Of a DNA stretch of 64,000 nucleotides, positions 41,492-49,817 are shown in pieces. The position numbers and the translations under genes are program-made. Under the pieces are notes generated by a model. The model was not told where the DNA came from. It did not search any database and saw nothing but the letters and a program-made list of their open reading frames with translations. Positions within the stretch are counted from its first letter, which is position 1; each line of letters opens with the position of its first letter. Source of the stretch: Rhizomicrobium electricum (lineage in GTDB: Bacteria; Pseudomonadota; Alphaproteobacteria; Micropepsales; Micropepsaceae); contig NZ_JAASQS010000009.1 in assembly GCF_011762045.1 (NCBI RefSeq), forward strand, positions 269,020-333,019. Reading direction: 5' to 3'.

Positions 41492-42871
41492 ATGCTGCAG
41501 CACACGCTACAACACCTGTTTGACGAGCCGTCCTGCGCCACCAACCGCGCCAAGGACCCCAAGGCGCGCAAACAGGGTTGTGGCGGCAAGCCGCTAACGC
41601 CGGGCAATGCGGCGGGCGGTTGCGCCTTCGACGGCGCCAAGATCGTGCTGCAGCCGATCACCGATGCCGCCCATCTGGTGCACGGGCCGATCGCCTGCGA
41701 AGGCAATTCCTGGGACAGCCGCCATTCGCTGTCCTCCGGCCCGATGCTCTACCGCACCGGCTTCACCACCGATCTTTCCGAGCTCGACGTCATCTATGGC
41801 GGCGAGAAAAAGCTTTACAAGGCGATCAAGGAAATCGTCGCGCGCTACGATCCGCCGGCAGTCTTCGTTTATCAGACCTGCGTTACCGCCATGATCGGCG
41901 ACGATATCGCCAAGGTCTGCGCCGCCGCGACGGAGCGCCTCCATAAGCCCGTCATCCCGGTGATCGCGCCCGGCTTTGTCGGCAAGAAGAATTTCGGCAC
42001 CAAGCTCGCGGGCGAAGTGCTGCTCGAGTACGTCATCGGCACCGAAGAGCCGGACGTCACCACGCCGACCGACATCAATCTTCTCGGCGAATACAACGTT
42101 TCCGGCGATTTGTGGAACGTCACGCCGCTGTTCAAACGTCTCGGCATCCGCCTTCTCGCCGCCATCACCGGCGATGCGCGCTATCACGACGTCACCAAGG
42201 CCCATCGCGCCCGCGTCAACATGATGGTGTGCAGCCAGGCGCTGATCAACGTCGCGCGCAAGATGGAAGAGCGCTGGGGCATTCCCTGGTTCGAAGGCTC
42301 GTTCTACGGCGTTCCGGAAACCTCCAAATCGCTGCGGACGATCGCCAAAATGCTGGTTGACCGCGGCGCGGACGTGAGCCTGCTCAAACGCACCGAAGCC
42401 CTTATCGCCCGCGAGGAAGCCCGCGTCGCCGAAGTACTGGCGCCCATCCTGCCCGCGCTCAAAGGCAAAAAGGCGCTGCTTTATTCCGGCGGCGTCAAGT
42501 CGTGGTCGATGATCGCGGCGCTGCAATGGGCCGGCATGCAAGTGATCGGCACTTCGGTGCGCAAAGCGACCGACGACGACAAGCGCCGCGCTTCCGCGTT
42601 GCTGGGCGATAGCGGTACATTGTGGGAGTCCCTGCCCCAGCGCGAGATGTACGCCAAGCTCAAGGCCGGCGAAGCCGATATCCTTCTTTCGGGCGGGCGC
42701 ACGCAATATGTGGCGCTCAAAGCCAAAACGCCGTGGATGGATTCCAATCAGGAGCGTCACACCGCTTATGCCGGCTACGACGGCACCATCGCCTTCCTCA
42801 AAGGCATCCACAAGGCACTCACCAATCCGATCTGGGCGCAGGTTCGCACGCCCCCGCCGTGGGAGGAATGA
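41492..42871 (+). CDS. nifE: NifE, FeMo-cofactor scaffold subunit
   Basis: The 459-aa NifD paralogue forms the NifEN scaffold on which NifB-co is matured. Cluster cysteines lie in GGCAFDGAKIVLQP, HGPIACEGNSWDSRH and VYQTCVTAMIGDD. It begins 5 nt after nifK and ends 1 nt before the nifN ATG, so nifHDKEN is likely one transcription unit. Confidence 0.98.
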   Translation: MLQHTLQHLFDEPSCATNRAKDPKARKQGCGGKPLTPGNAAGGCAFDGAKIVLQPITDAAHLVHGPIACEGNSWDSRHSLSSGPMLYRTGFTTDLSELDVIYGGEKKLYKAIKEIVARYDPPAVFVYQTCVTAMIGDDIAKVCAAATERLHKPVIPVIAPGFVGKKNFGTKLAGEVLLEYVIGTEEPDVTTPTDINLLGEYNVSGDLWNVTPLFKRLGIRLLAAITGDARYHDVTKAHRARVNMMVCSQALINVARKMEERWGIPWFEGSFYGVPETSKSLRTIAKMLVDRGADVSLLKRTEALIAREEARVAEVLAPILPALKGKKALLYSGGVKSWSMIAALQWAGMQVIGTSVRKATDDDKRRASALLGDSGTLWESLPQREMYAKLKAGEADILLSGGRTQYVALKAKTPWMDSNQERHTAYAGYDGTIAFLKGIHKALTNPIWAQVRTPPPWEE

Positions 42872-42872
42872 C

Positions 42873-44192
42873 ATGGCATCGGCCCAAGCCAACGGTAAGA
42901 ACGTCACCGTCAATCCGCTCAAAATGAGCCAGCCGCTTGGCGGCGCGACGGCGTTCATGGGCCTTAACCGCTGTCTTCCGATGCTGCACGCCGCCCAAGG
43001 CTGCACCGCCTTCGCGCTGGTCCTCTTGGTACGCCATTTCCGCGAGGCAATCCCGTTCCAGACCACTGCCATGAGCGAGGTCACCACCATTCTCGGCGGT
43101 GCCGACAATCTCGAACAGGCGATCGTCAACATCGTCGAACGCGCCCATCCCGACGTGATCGGCATCTGCTCCAACGGCCTGATCGAGGCCCGCGGCGAGG
43201 ACATCAAAGGCGATCTCAAGGCGATCCGCGCCCGCCATCCCGAGCTTGCCCGCACCGCGCTGATCTATGCGCGCACACCCGATTACAAAGGCGGCTTTCA
43301 GGACGGCTGGGCGGCGGCGGTGGAAGCGACCATCGATCAGTTGGTCGAACCCTTGCCGGGACGCAATCTGCGCCAAGTCAATGTACTCGCCGGATGCCAT
43401 CTGACGCCGGCCGATATCGACGAAATCCGCGACACTATCGAGGCTTTCGGCCTCGCGCCGATCATCCTGCCGGATATTTCTGGCTCGCTCGATGGCCATG
43501 TCGCAGACGAATACGTCGCGACCACCCAGGGCGGCACCAGCGTTAAGGACATTCGCGGCATGGGCCGCTCCGTTGCCACGCTGGCGCTGGGACAGCAGAT
43601 GGAACCGGCTGCACGGTTGCTGGAGACGCGCTGCGGCGTTCCGGTTGACGTGTTCTCGCGCCTCACCGGCCTTTTGCCGTGGGACAATTTCATAGCCGCG
43701 TTGGCACGGATTTCCAGAAGGCCCGTGCCGCAGGCCATCCGGCGGCGGCGCAGTCAACTCATCGACGCGATGCTGGATGGCCATTTCTTCTTCGGAGAGA
43801 AAAAGGTCGCCATCGCCGCCGAACCGGATTTGCTCACCGGCCTGTCGTGCTTCCTCAACGACATGGGCGCCACGATTACGACCGCCGTGACCACCTCGCA
43901 AACGCCCGCACTCGCGGCGGTTCCGTCCAAGACGGTCACCATCGGCGATCTCGACGATCTCGAAACCGGCGCGGCAGGCTGCGATCTCATGATCGCCCAT
44001 TCGCATGGCGCGCGAGTGGCGGAGCGCCTCGGCATTCCGTTTTTCCGCGCCGGATTTCCTAACTTCGATCGCCTCGGTGCGGCGCACCAGCTTTCGGTCG
44101 GCTACAGCGGCACGCGCGATCTGATTTTCGAACTCGGCAATCTGTTCATTGCAGGCAACGGAGGGATGCATGCGACGACTGCAAGTCATTGA
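42873..44192 (+). CDS. nifN: NifN, FeMo-cofactor scaffold subunit
   Basis: The 439-aa NifK paralogue partners NifE. The N-terminus shows VNPLKMSQPLGGATAFMG and HAAQGCTAFALVLLVRHF, followed by MSEVTTILGGADNLEQA. I start at ATG 42873, preceded by GGGAGGAATG. The upstream in-frame stretch overlaps nifE and is rejected. The 3' end overlaps nifX by 23 nt. Confidence 0.98.
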   Translation: MASAQANGKNVTVNPLKMSQPLGGATAFMGLNRCLPMLHAAQGCTAFALVLLVRHFREAIPFQTTAMSEVTTILGGADNLEQAIVNIVERAHPDVIGICSNGLIEARGEDIKGDLKAIRARHPELARTALIYARTPDYKGGFQDGWAAAVEATIDQLVEPLPGRNLRQVNVLAGCHLTPADIDEIRDTIEAFGLAPIILPDISGSLDGHVADEYVATTQGGTSVKDIRGMGRSVATLALGQQMEPAARLLETRCGVPVDVFSRLTGLLPWDNFIAALARISRRPVPQAIRRRRSQLIDAMLDGHFFFGEKKVAIAAEPDLLTGLSCFLNDMGATITTAVTTSQTPALAAVPSKTVTIGDLDDLETGAAGCDLMIAHSHGARVAERLGIPFFRAGFPNFDRLGAAHQLSVGYSGTRDLIFELGNLFIAGNGGMHATTASH

Positions 44193-44637
44193 AGCCAAGC
44201 CGGAAGACACCGCCGCGAAAGCGCTCAAGATCGCGTTCGCCACCCAGGATCTGCATCGGGTGGATTCGCATTTCGGCAGCGCGCCCGCCATCGTGATCTA
44301 CGAGGTGGGCCCGACCGACGCGCGCTTCCTCGAAGCGGTACAGTTCGACCAGGTGTCGAACCAGGATGGCCATCACATCGATGACACGGAAAGCGACGAC
44401 CGCATCGGCGCCAAGGTCGCGGCGCTCACCGGTTGCGCCATGCTGTTCTCGCTCGCCATCGGCGGCGTCGCAGCAGCACGGGTGGTGAATGCCAAAGTCT
44501 ATCCCTTGAAGCTGCCCGCGCCGGAAGCCATCACCGACGTCATCGGCCGGATCCAGACCATGATGACCGGCACACCGCCACCCTGGATGCGCAAACTGCT
44601 TTATCACGACAACGCCACCGCGTTCCTGGACGAATGA
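44170..44637 (+). CDS. nifX: NifX, cofactor-binding protein
   Basis: The 155-aa protein has the dinitrogenase-cofactor-binding fold: IAFATQDLHRVDSHFGSAPAI near the start and a region around DRIGAKVAALTGCAMLFSLAIG. It carries or stores NifB-co and the NifEN precursor. I use ATG 44170, preceded by GGAGGG, rather than a TTG upstream; the gene then starts inside the end of nifN. Confidence 0.94.
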   Translation: MRRLQVIEAKPEDTAAKALKIAFATQDLHRVDSHFGSAPAIVIYEVGPTDARFLEAVQFDQVSNQDGHHIDDTESDDRIGAKVAALTGCAMLFSLAIGGVAAARVVNAKVYPLKLPAPEAITDVIGRIQTMMTGTPPPWMRKLLYHDNATAFLDE

Positions 44638-44644
44638 GGCGCGC

Positions 44645-45070
44645 GTGACCGGACTGTTTTGCGAGGAGTTGGTGCGGCAGGTACGCGCCCATGATGTTTA
44701 CGGATTGTGGGACGGCAAGCCCGATGCCGCGCTTCTGGCGCCGTTCATTGTCGACAAGAAAACGGTCCCGCTGATCGGCGATCCCGATCCGGCGGTGCTG
44801 ACGCGGATCAGCCAGTTCTACGGCGCGGTGGCGCTCGCGATCGAAAAACGCAGCGGCATCATGGCCGCGCCCGTGCTGCAGATTTCCGGCGAAGGCTTCG
44901 GGCGCGCCGTGCTGATCGCGGGCCGTTTGGTGGTGGTGTCGAGAACGCTGCGCGACGTGCATCGCTTCGGGTTCGCCAGCCTGGAAAAACTGGAAAGCGC
45001 CGGTGCGACGCTGGTCGACGGCGGCCTTTCCTGGATCGAGAAATTCAAGCAAGCCGCCACGGCGGACTGA
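44645..45070 (+). CDS. NifX-associated nitrogen fixation protein (DUF269)
   Basis: The 141-aa small protein has the DUF269 pattern: FCEELVRQVRAHDVYGLWDG at the start and a C-terminal HRFGFASLEKLESAGATLV. It normally follows nifX in nif clusters, and its molecular role is unsettled. The start is a GTG at 44645 with GAGG just upstream, 7 nt after the nifX stop. Confidence 0.92.
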   Translation: MTGLFCEELVRQVRAHDVYGLWDGKPDAALLAPFIVDKKTVPLIGDPDPAVLTRISQFYGAVALAIEKRSGIMAAPVLQISGEGFGRAVLIAGRLVVVSRTLRDVHRFGFASLEKLESAGATLVDGGLSWIEKFKQAATAD

Positions 45071-45081
45071 CGGAGGGGAGT

Positions 45082-45375
45082 ATGAGTGAGCATCTGACCA
45101 GGGCCGGCACACCGTGGGAGCCCGTTTATCTTCTTTCTATTGAAGGCAGCGAGTGCCTCGGCTGCGGGCGCTGTTTCAAGGTGTGCGGACGGAACGTCCT
45201 CACCCAGGTGCCGCTCGACGAGGACGGCAATGTCGCCGAGGACGAGGAAGACATCGAGCGCTATGTCGTGACGGTGTCCAATCCCGGCGACTGCATCGGC
45301 TGCGGCGCCTGTTCGCGGGTCTGCGCCAAGACCTGCCAGAAACACGGCACCGAACCGCTTCTGGAAGCGGCCTAG
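45082..45375 (+). CDS. fdxB: FdxB, nif-specific ferredoxin III
   Basis: The 97-aa ferredoxin has two [4Fe-4S] motifs, ECLGCGRCFKVCGR at about 24 and DCIGCGACSRVCAKTC at about 70, separated by an acidic insert (DEDGNVAEDEEDIER). This is the usual ferredoxin III layout. GGAGGGGAG precedes the ATG. It closes the nifHDKENX unit. Confidence 0.94.
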   Translation: MSEHLTRAGTPWEPVYLLSIEGSECLGCGRCFKVCGRNVLTQVPLDEDGNVAEDEEDIERYVVTVSNPGDCIGCGACSRVCAKTCQKHGTEPLLEAA

Positions 45376-45390
45376 ATGCGACAGGACGTA

Positions 45391-45406
45391 TGTCGCAAAC
45401 CCGACA
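45391..45406. promoter_or_regulatory. NifA upstream activator site of the iscA-nifUVW operon
   Basis: TGTCGCAAACCCGACA fits TGT-N10-ACA and shares the TGTCG-N6-CGACA palindrome with the other two sites. It lies 60 bp upstream of the -24 element at 45457. A further palindrome, CGACATGTCG, follows at 45409-45418. Confidence 0.8.
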
Positions 45407-45456
45407 ACCGACATGTCGTGTCGCGTCTTTCCGGCCGGAATCCAGCCGGAACCGGT

Positions 45457-45472
45457 TGGCGCGCGCTTTGCT
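45457..45472 (+). promoter_or_regulatory. Sigma-54 promoter of iscA-nifU-nifV-nifW
   Basis: TGGCGCGCGCTTTGCT keeps GG-N10-GC spacing and a good -12 half (TTTGCT). The predicted start near 45483 leaves a leader of only about 22 nt before the proposed ATC start of iscA. Confidence 0.8.
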
Positions 45473-45504
45473 AGGACCGTAATGCAGCGGAACGGGAGGT
45501 CATC

Positions 45505-45828
45505 ATCCTCGCACTGACGGACAATGCGGTCGCAGCCATCCGGCGGGTCATTGCTCAGGCCGACGACGAAGACATCCGGGGCATCCGGATTGCAGCGTCG
45601 AGCGGCTGCGAAGGCCTGCGGTACGAGATGGGCCTGGAAGCCGTGGCGCGGGAAAACGATGCGGTGATCCATGTCGACGGCCTGATCGTATTCGTCGACG
45701 CCGTTTCCAAGCCGCTGCTCGACGGCACCGAAGTCGATTTCTGCGACACGCCGGCCGCCACCGGTTTCATCTTCAACGGGCCCGAGCGCTGCAGCGCATG
45801 CGGAAAGCGCGGGACGTGCGGGAGCTGA
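45505..45828 (+). CDS. iscA: IscA/HesB-like iron-sulfur assembly protein (NifIscA), non-canonical ATC start
   Basis: The frame encodes about 107 aa of the A-type carrier family: LALTDNAVAAIRRVI at the start, IRIAASSGCEGLRYEMGL in the middle and a cysteine-rich end ERCSACGKRGTCG. There is no ATG, GTG or TTG in frame between the stop at 45472 and an internal ATG at 45628 that would delete 41 residues. GGGAGG at 45494-45499 sits 5 nt before ATC 45505, where homologues have their Met. ATC as start codon, or a mutated ATG, is my inference. The stop is 2 nt before the nifU ATG. Confidence 0.82.
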   Translation: MLALTDNAVAAIRRVIAQADDEDIRGIRIAASSGCEGLRYEMGLEAVARENDAVIHVDGLIVFVDAVSKPLLDGTEVDFCDTPAATGFIFNGPERCSACGKRGTCGS

Positions 45829-45830
45829 CC

Positions 45831-46124
45831 ATGGATCGTGCCGTCGAAGACATTCCCACTGCCCCCGTCGACTTGGAAACCGAGATCGCCAAGGCCATCG
45901 CAGATCTGCGGCCGGTGCTACAGCGCGACGGCGGCGACATCGAACTGGTGGCCGTCGAGGGCGATATCGTAGTCGTCGACTTCAAGGGCGCCTGCAGCGG
46001 CTGCGTTTTGGCCTCAGTCACATTGGCGGGCGTGCGAAAGCGGCTCATCGATGCCATCGGACACCCGCTCAAAGTCGTGCCCCGCTCGGCTATGGCTCTG
46101 ATCGGGAAGGAAGTGGCGGCATGA
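45831..46124 (+). CDS. nifU: NifU C-terminal (NFU) domain protein
   Basis: The 97-aa protein consists only of the NFU domain: LRPVLQRDGGDIELVAVEGD and the cluster-binding CSGC motif (GACSGCVLAS). Full-length NifU also has scaffold and [2Fe-2S] domains, which are absent here, as in many alphaproteobacterial nif clusters. It begins 2 nt after the iscA stop and overlaps nifV by 4 nt. It probably delivers clusters to nitrogenase components. Confidence 0.92.
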   Translation: MDRAVEDIPTAPVDLETEIAKAIADLRPVLQRDGGDIELVAVEGDIVVVDFKGACSGCVLASVTLAGVRKRLIDAIGHPLKVVPRSAMALIGKEVAA

Positions 46125-47263
46125 ATGCCCTGCCCGCCATCATCAACGACACAACGCTGCGCGACGGCGAACAGGCGGCCGGCGTCGCCTTCCGGCGCAA
46201 CGAAAAGCTCGCCATCGCGCGCGCGCTGGATGCGGCCGGCGTGCCGGAACTCGAAATCGGCATTCCGGCCATGGGCGCGGAGGAACAGGCCGATATCCGC
46301 GCCATCTGCGGCATGGGCCTGAACGCACGCCTGATCGCCTGGTGCCGCATGCGCGAGGACGATCTCGAAGCGGCGAAGACTTCCGGTGTCGGCATGGTCA
46401 ATATGTCGATCTCCGTTTCCGACCTGCAGCTCGAACGCAAGCTCGGTCGCAACCGCGATTGGGCGCTCGGCGAGATCGATCGCGTCGTGCGGCTGGCCCG
46501 CGCCGCAGGGCTCGATGTCTGCGTCGGTGGCGAGGATGCTTCCCGCGCCGATCTCGATTTCGTCATTACGGCGGCGCGAGCGGCCGAAGCCGCGGGCGCC
46601 CGGCGCTTCCGCTTTGCCGATACGCTCGGCATTCTCGACCCCTTCACCACCCACGCCGTTTTCCGGCGTCTGCGAGCGGCGCTCGGTTGCGAACTCGAAA
46701 TCCACGCCCACGACGACCTAGGGCTGGCGACGGCCAATGCGCTGGCCGCCATCTTGGGCGGCGCCACGCACGTCAACACCACCGTCAACGGCCTCGGCGA
46801 GCGCGCCGGCAATGCGCCGCTGGAGGAGGTCGTAATGGCGCTCCACCATCTTTATCATCGCGACACCGGCGTGATGACACGTCGGCTTCCGGAAATTTCG
46901 CGCCTGGTTGCCGAAGTGTCGGGCCGCCCGGTGGCGGATGGCAAAAGTATCGTCGGCGACAAAGTGTTCAGCCACGAATCCGGTATCCACGTGCATGGCC
47001 TGTTGCGCGATCGCAGCAATTACCAGAGCGTCGATCCGGTGGAACTGGGCCGCGAACATCGTCTGGTTCTCGGCAAGCATTCCGGCGTTAGCGCCGTCCG
47101 CCACGCCTACGCCCACCTCGGTCTCGAACTGAGCGACACGCTGGCGCAAGACATTCTCGGCCGCGTCCGCGCCTTCGCCACGAATACCAAGCATCCGCCC
47201 GAAAGCGCCGAACTGATGCGCTTCTATCGCGAAGCCTCGCACCGCGAAGAGGAAACACAATGA
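46121..47263 (+). CDS. nifV: NifV homocitrate synthase
   Basis: The 380-aa enzyme condenses acetyl-CoA with 2-oxoglutarate to homocitrate, the organic ligand of FeMo-co. The metal/substrate motif INDTTLRDGEQAAGVAF is at the N-terminus. HAHDDLGLATANALA and NTTVNGLGERAGNAPLEE carry further barrel motifs, and the C-terminus has HESGIHVHGLL. It overlaps nifU and nifW by ATGA at each end. Confidence 0.97.
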   Translation: MNALPAIINDTTLRDGEQAAGVAFRRNEKLAIARALDAAGVPELEIGIPAMGAEEQADIRAICGMGLNARLIAWCRMREDDLEAAKTSGVGMVNMSISVSDLQLERKLGRNRDWALGEIDRVVRLARAAGLDVCVGGEDASRADLDFVITAARAAEAAGARRFRFADTLGILDPFTTHAVFRRLRAALGCELEIHAHDDLGLATANALAAILGGATHVNTTVNGLGERAGNAPLEEVVMALHHLYHRDTGVMTRRLPEISRLVAEVSGRPVADGKSIVGDKVFSHESGIHVHGLLRDRSNYQSVDPVELGREHRLVLGKHSGVSAVRHAYAHLGLELSDTLAQDILGRVRAFATNTKHPPESAELMRFYREASHREEETQ

Positions 47264-47580
47264 GCGCTCTGGCCAAAGAGCTGGATGGGCTGTCCAGCGC
47301 CGAAGATTTCTTCAACCATTTCGGCGTTCCCTACGAGCCGCGCATCCTGGCCGCGTGCCGGCTGCACATCCTGAAACGCTTTCACGACAATCTCGCCGGC
47401 GTTGTGGGACTGGATGGTCTCGCGCCAGATGCGCAACGCATCCTCTGCCGTCACCAACTTGAACGCGCCTATGCTGATTTCTTGTCTGGCCCGGCAATAC
47501 GGAAAGGAGCATTTCCGAGGCTGGCCGGGATAGGACGCGCGTTCGTCCCCCTCTCCGCAGTAAGGCATCGCGGGCCGTGA
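47260..47580 (+). CDS. nifW: NifW nitrogenase-stabilising protein
   Basis: The 106-aa protein matches NifW over most of its length: LDGLSSAEDFFNHFGVPYEP at the start and the basic CRHQLERAYADFL near 65-75. NifW associates with and protects the MoFe protein. The last 25 residues after DFLSGP look less family-like and abut a region with integrase remnants, so the 3' end may have been rearranged. Confidence 0.9.
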   Translation: MSALAKELDGLSSAEDFFNHFGVPYEPRILAACRLHILKRFHDNLAGVVGLDGLAPDAQRILCRHQLERAYADFLSGPAIRKGAFPRLAGIGRAFVPLSAVRHRGP

Positions 47581-47806
47581 CAATGCGAGCGCCCGCCTCG
47601 CTCGATGGGTCCCGGCGACTTGGAGGTTGTGTCACAAACGACGCGGGAGGCTCCTTTCATTTCCTTTACAATCCGCGCGGACTTCGCATTACCGAGGGAT
47701 TTTCAAGCGAACTCGCGATAGCCAACAGAAACCGCCTTCAGGGCGGTCCTATTTCCTCAGGACATATTTATATCTCGAACTAGGCGGCCGAGCCCTGGCG
47801 AAGCGT

Positions 47807-48076
47807 CAAAAACCCTCGCGGGTGTTGGCGACATGCCATGAAGGTGATCGGGGAAACGCATGGAAAAAATGGCGTTGGCACGACCTTCACGCCGCGTTCA
47901 TCACGCAAGTCGCGCTAACCGGAGGGCCAATCGCCGCCCAGGCCCTTGCCGGCCACAGCGATTTCCGCACGACCGAAGTTTATATCGCCGTGGCCGACGA
48001 CGTGCTCAGGGCGGGAGCAGTAACAGCCGCCAACCGTCCCGCGCTGGCGCTCCTCAAGGGGGGCAAGGCGCCATGA
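47807..48076 (+). pseudogene. Degenerate C-terminal fragment of a tyrosine recombinase/integrase
   Basis: About 90 residues correspond to the integrase catalytic C-terminus: KWRWHDLHAAFITQVALTGG, LAGHSDFRTTEVYIAV with the tyrosine nucleophile, and the usual A..RPAL ending. The H-x-x-R box reads HDLH, so the catalytic arginine is lost. The N-terminal and core domains are absent; the frame upstream is not integrase-like. It lies 90 bp from the tRNA fragment. Confidence 0.75.
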
Positions 48077-48166
48077 GCGGAGGGAGAAATCACAGACGCG
48101 AGTCCCATACAGGAGAGAAAAGCCTCTGGTGCCGTTGAGATTTTTGGCGAAACACCTTGGACTAAA

Positions 48167-48211
48167 TGGTCGGAGCGGAGAGATTTGAACTCTCGACCCC
48201 CAGTCCCCCAG
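48167..48211 (-). repeat. 3' fragment of tRNA-Pro(GGG), likely att site of the dnd island
   Basis: On the minus strand the segment has, 5' to 3', an anticodon loop with GGG, the 3' anticodon strand and variable loop. A perfect T arm (GAGAG/CTCTC around TTCAAAT), acceptor strand CGCTCCG, discriminator A and CCA follow. The 5' half is missing: 48212 onward neither pairs with the anticodon stem nor offers a CGGAGCG. Such 3' ends are left when an element integrates into a tRNA gene. The orientation puts the island on the right. Confidence 0.82.
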
Positions 48212-48693
48212 GAAACGGCTAGTTTTGTAAGTGCCTGATTTTATTGGGCCGAAACTGCACCAAAAAGACCAGAACAGGTACGATTCAAGACCAAAGTCAC
48301 TACCAAAACCACTACCAGATTGCCCCCAATTGGGAGCATGCCGACCCCAAGTCCCGGAATTTCCGACCCCCAGTTCCGAAGACTGTGGCTGCTGCACGTC
48401 GTCGCTCACTACCAGTTCACCACCAAAACCGACCTCCAGTTCCCGTCACTGGGGCTGCACCCACCTCCGTTTCACTACTATGCGGCGCGAGGTGGGGCAG
48501 GCAGGCGAGCCGGGCGGACCACACAAGCCACTACCATTCGCTGCTCCCTCGGGAGATCCGCTCACTACCACTCGCTACCCAAGGGGCTTTGCACCCTCGC
48601 CGCAGACACCGCGCGCCAACCCTCATTCGGGCCAGAGTTTCGTTATGGGATTGCGGTCGACTCCGGGATGGCTCCCTGCTCAAATTGGGTACG
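48212..48693. repeat. Non-coding left end of the island with five CACTACCA octamers
   Basis: About 480 bp without a credible gene. The octamer CACTACCA occurs at 48298, 48310, 48407, 48529 and 48563, two of them as CGCTCACTACCA, far more often than chance. They are all in the same orientation. Function is unknown; recombination or replication protein binding sites are possible. Confidence 0.55.
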
Positions 48694-49023
48694 ATGACAA
48701 CTCGCCCCTACAGAGATTGTACCGTCGGAGACATGGCTGACCGAGCCCCGGACGGCTGGCTCTGGGCGCGTTGTCCCCTGCCCTGTGCACGATCTGTGGC
48801 CTTGCCGATGTCATACTTTGTCGACCGGTTCGGAGCAGATCGGCCGGCTGAAATCATTTTCGCAGCCCTACGCTGTGCAAGCTGTGGCGGGCATCCGACC
48901 ACATTCACCGTGCCCTCGTCTGCCGAGACCCCTGCCGATCCGCATCGGCGCGCCCAAATACCCTGGGAGCGCGTTCCAGATGCGATCCAAAAATGGTCGA
49001 TCCCGCGCGATTTTGGTGCATAA
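48694..49023 (+). CDS. Small zinc-ribbon-like protein of unknown function
   Basis: The 109-aa protein has cysteines in CTVGDMADRAPDGWLWARCP, a middle segment with LPMSYFVDRFGADRPAEII, and CASCGG near residue 72. This layout recurs in small uncharacterised alphaproteobacterial proteins that probably bind zinc. I start at ATG 48694; the upstream part of the open frame is low-complexity island-end DNA. It lies 12 nt before the next gene on the same strand. Confidence 0.55.
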   Translation: MTTRPYRDCTVGDMADRAPDGWLWARCPLPCARSVALPMSYFVDRFGADRPAEIIFAALRCASCGGHPTTFTVPSSAETPADPHRRAQIPWERVPDAIQKWSIPRDFGA

Positions 49024-49035
49024 CAGAGGGACGTG

Positions 49036-49782
49036 ATGATGGAAGAGGACGAGCGGATAGGGATCGTTAGGCATCTACTATTTGAATATGTGAAAAGCCC
49101 TTCGCTCCGCCATATTCGCGACACGCATTCGCTGATCCAGCTTTCGCAGGAAATCGTGCGGAAGATTGACCGTGGAAGTTCCTATTGGACCAAATGGAAC
49201 CCTCAACGCGAAGCACTACTTAAGTCGGCTGTGGGAACTTGGACACCGGCGGAGGACTTGAAGGACTTCCTAAATGGACTACCTGGACCACCATTGACGG
49301 TCACAGACGTCACGCAGCGCCTCCGGGCATTTGAGGAAGACGAGTTTTTCCGATTTCCGGACGAAGATCTCCGTGACGGGTGCCTTGCACTATATGCAAC
49401 GGAAAAGGCAGCTGGAACCGAGCTGCCCGCCATCATTGGCGCTCTACGCGATTATATTGAGCAAGAGGAAAGGCGTTTACGGGAGGAGCGCCAGCTCGCT
49501 TACGCGAAGAAATTGGAAGAAGAACGCGCCGAGCGGGAGCAGCGTCTGATCTCTGGGGCCGACTGCAATTGGACCCAGATACGCGGGTCCACACACTGGT
49601 TTTGCCGAGCTAATGGCCGGACCTACCGACTATCACCAGCGAAAGACAAGAAGTGGCATATGTTCCGCGTGAACGAGGTCTCCGACAGCGAGCCCGGCAG
49701 CTTAATCGGCCGATATCAAAATCGTGGCGACGCAACCAAGGTCGTCAAACTGGTCGCATATCAGGCTGAACCACGCTGGTAA
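49036..49782 (+). CDS. Unknown protein with charged coiled coil
   Basis: The 248-aa protein of unknown family has a helical N-terminal half and a strongly charged coiled coil at about 140-175 (EEERAEREQR). A compact C-terminal module follows with W, C and Y residues (STHWFCRANGRTYRL). GAGGG lies 5 nt before ATG 49036. It converges with the dnd operon and is probably island cargo. Confidence 0.65.
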   Translation: MMEEDERIGIVRHLLFEYVKSPSLRHIRDTHSLIQLSQEIVRKIDRGSSYWTKWNPQREALLKSAVGTWTPAEDLKDFLNGLPGPPLTVTDVTQRLRAFEEDEFFRFPDEDLRDGCLALYATEKAAGTELPAIIGALRDYIEQEERRLREERQLAYAKKLEEERAEREQRLISGADCNWTQIRGSTHWFCRANGRTYRLSPAKDKKWHMFRVNEVSDSEPGSLIGRYQNRGDATKVVKLVAYQAEPRW

Positions 49783-49817
49783 AAGTCTCCAAGCAATGGC
49801 GCTGCACGATCGTGAGG

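Noticed and set aside
47731..47747. Hairpin ACCGCC-TTCAG-GGCGGT after nifW
   Set aside because: The stem is short (6 bp) and not followed by a T-run, so I do not call it a terminator.
48167..48250. A complete tRNA-Pro gene
   Set aside because: The 5' acceptor strand, D arm and 5' anticodon strand are missing; only the 3' 45 nt are present.
48244..48693. 5' part of a 259-aa open frame at the left end of the island
   Set aside because: The translation is repetitive Thr/Pro/Arg/His-rich and depends on the CACTACCA repeats. Only the part from ATG 48694 looks like protein.
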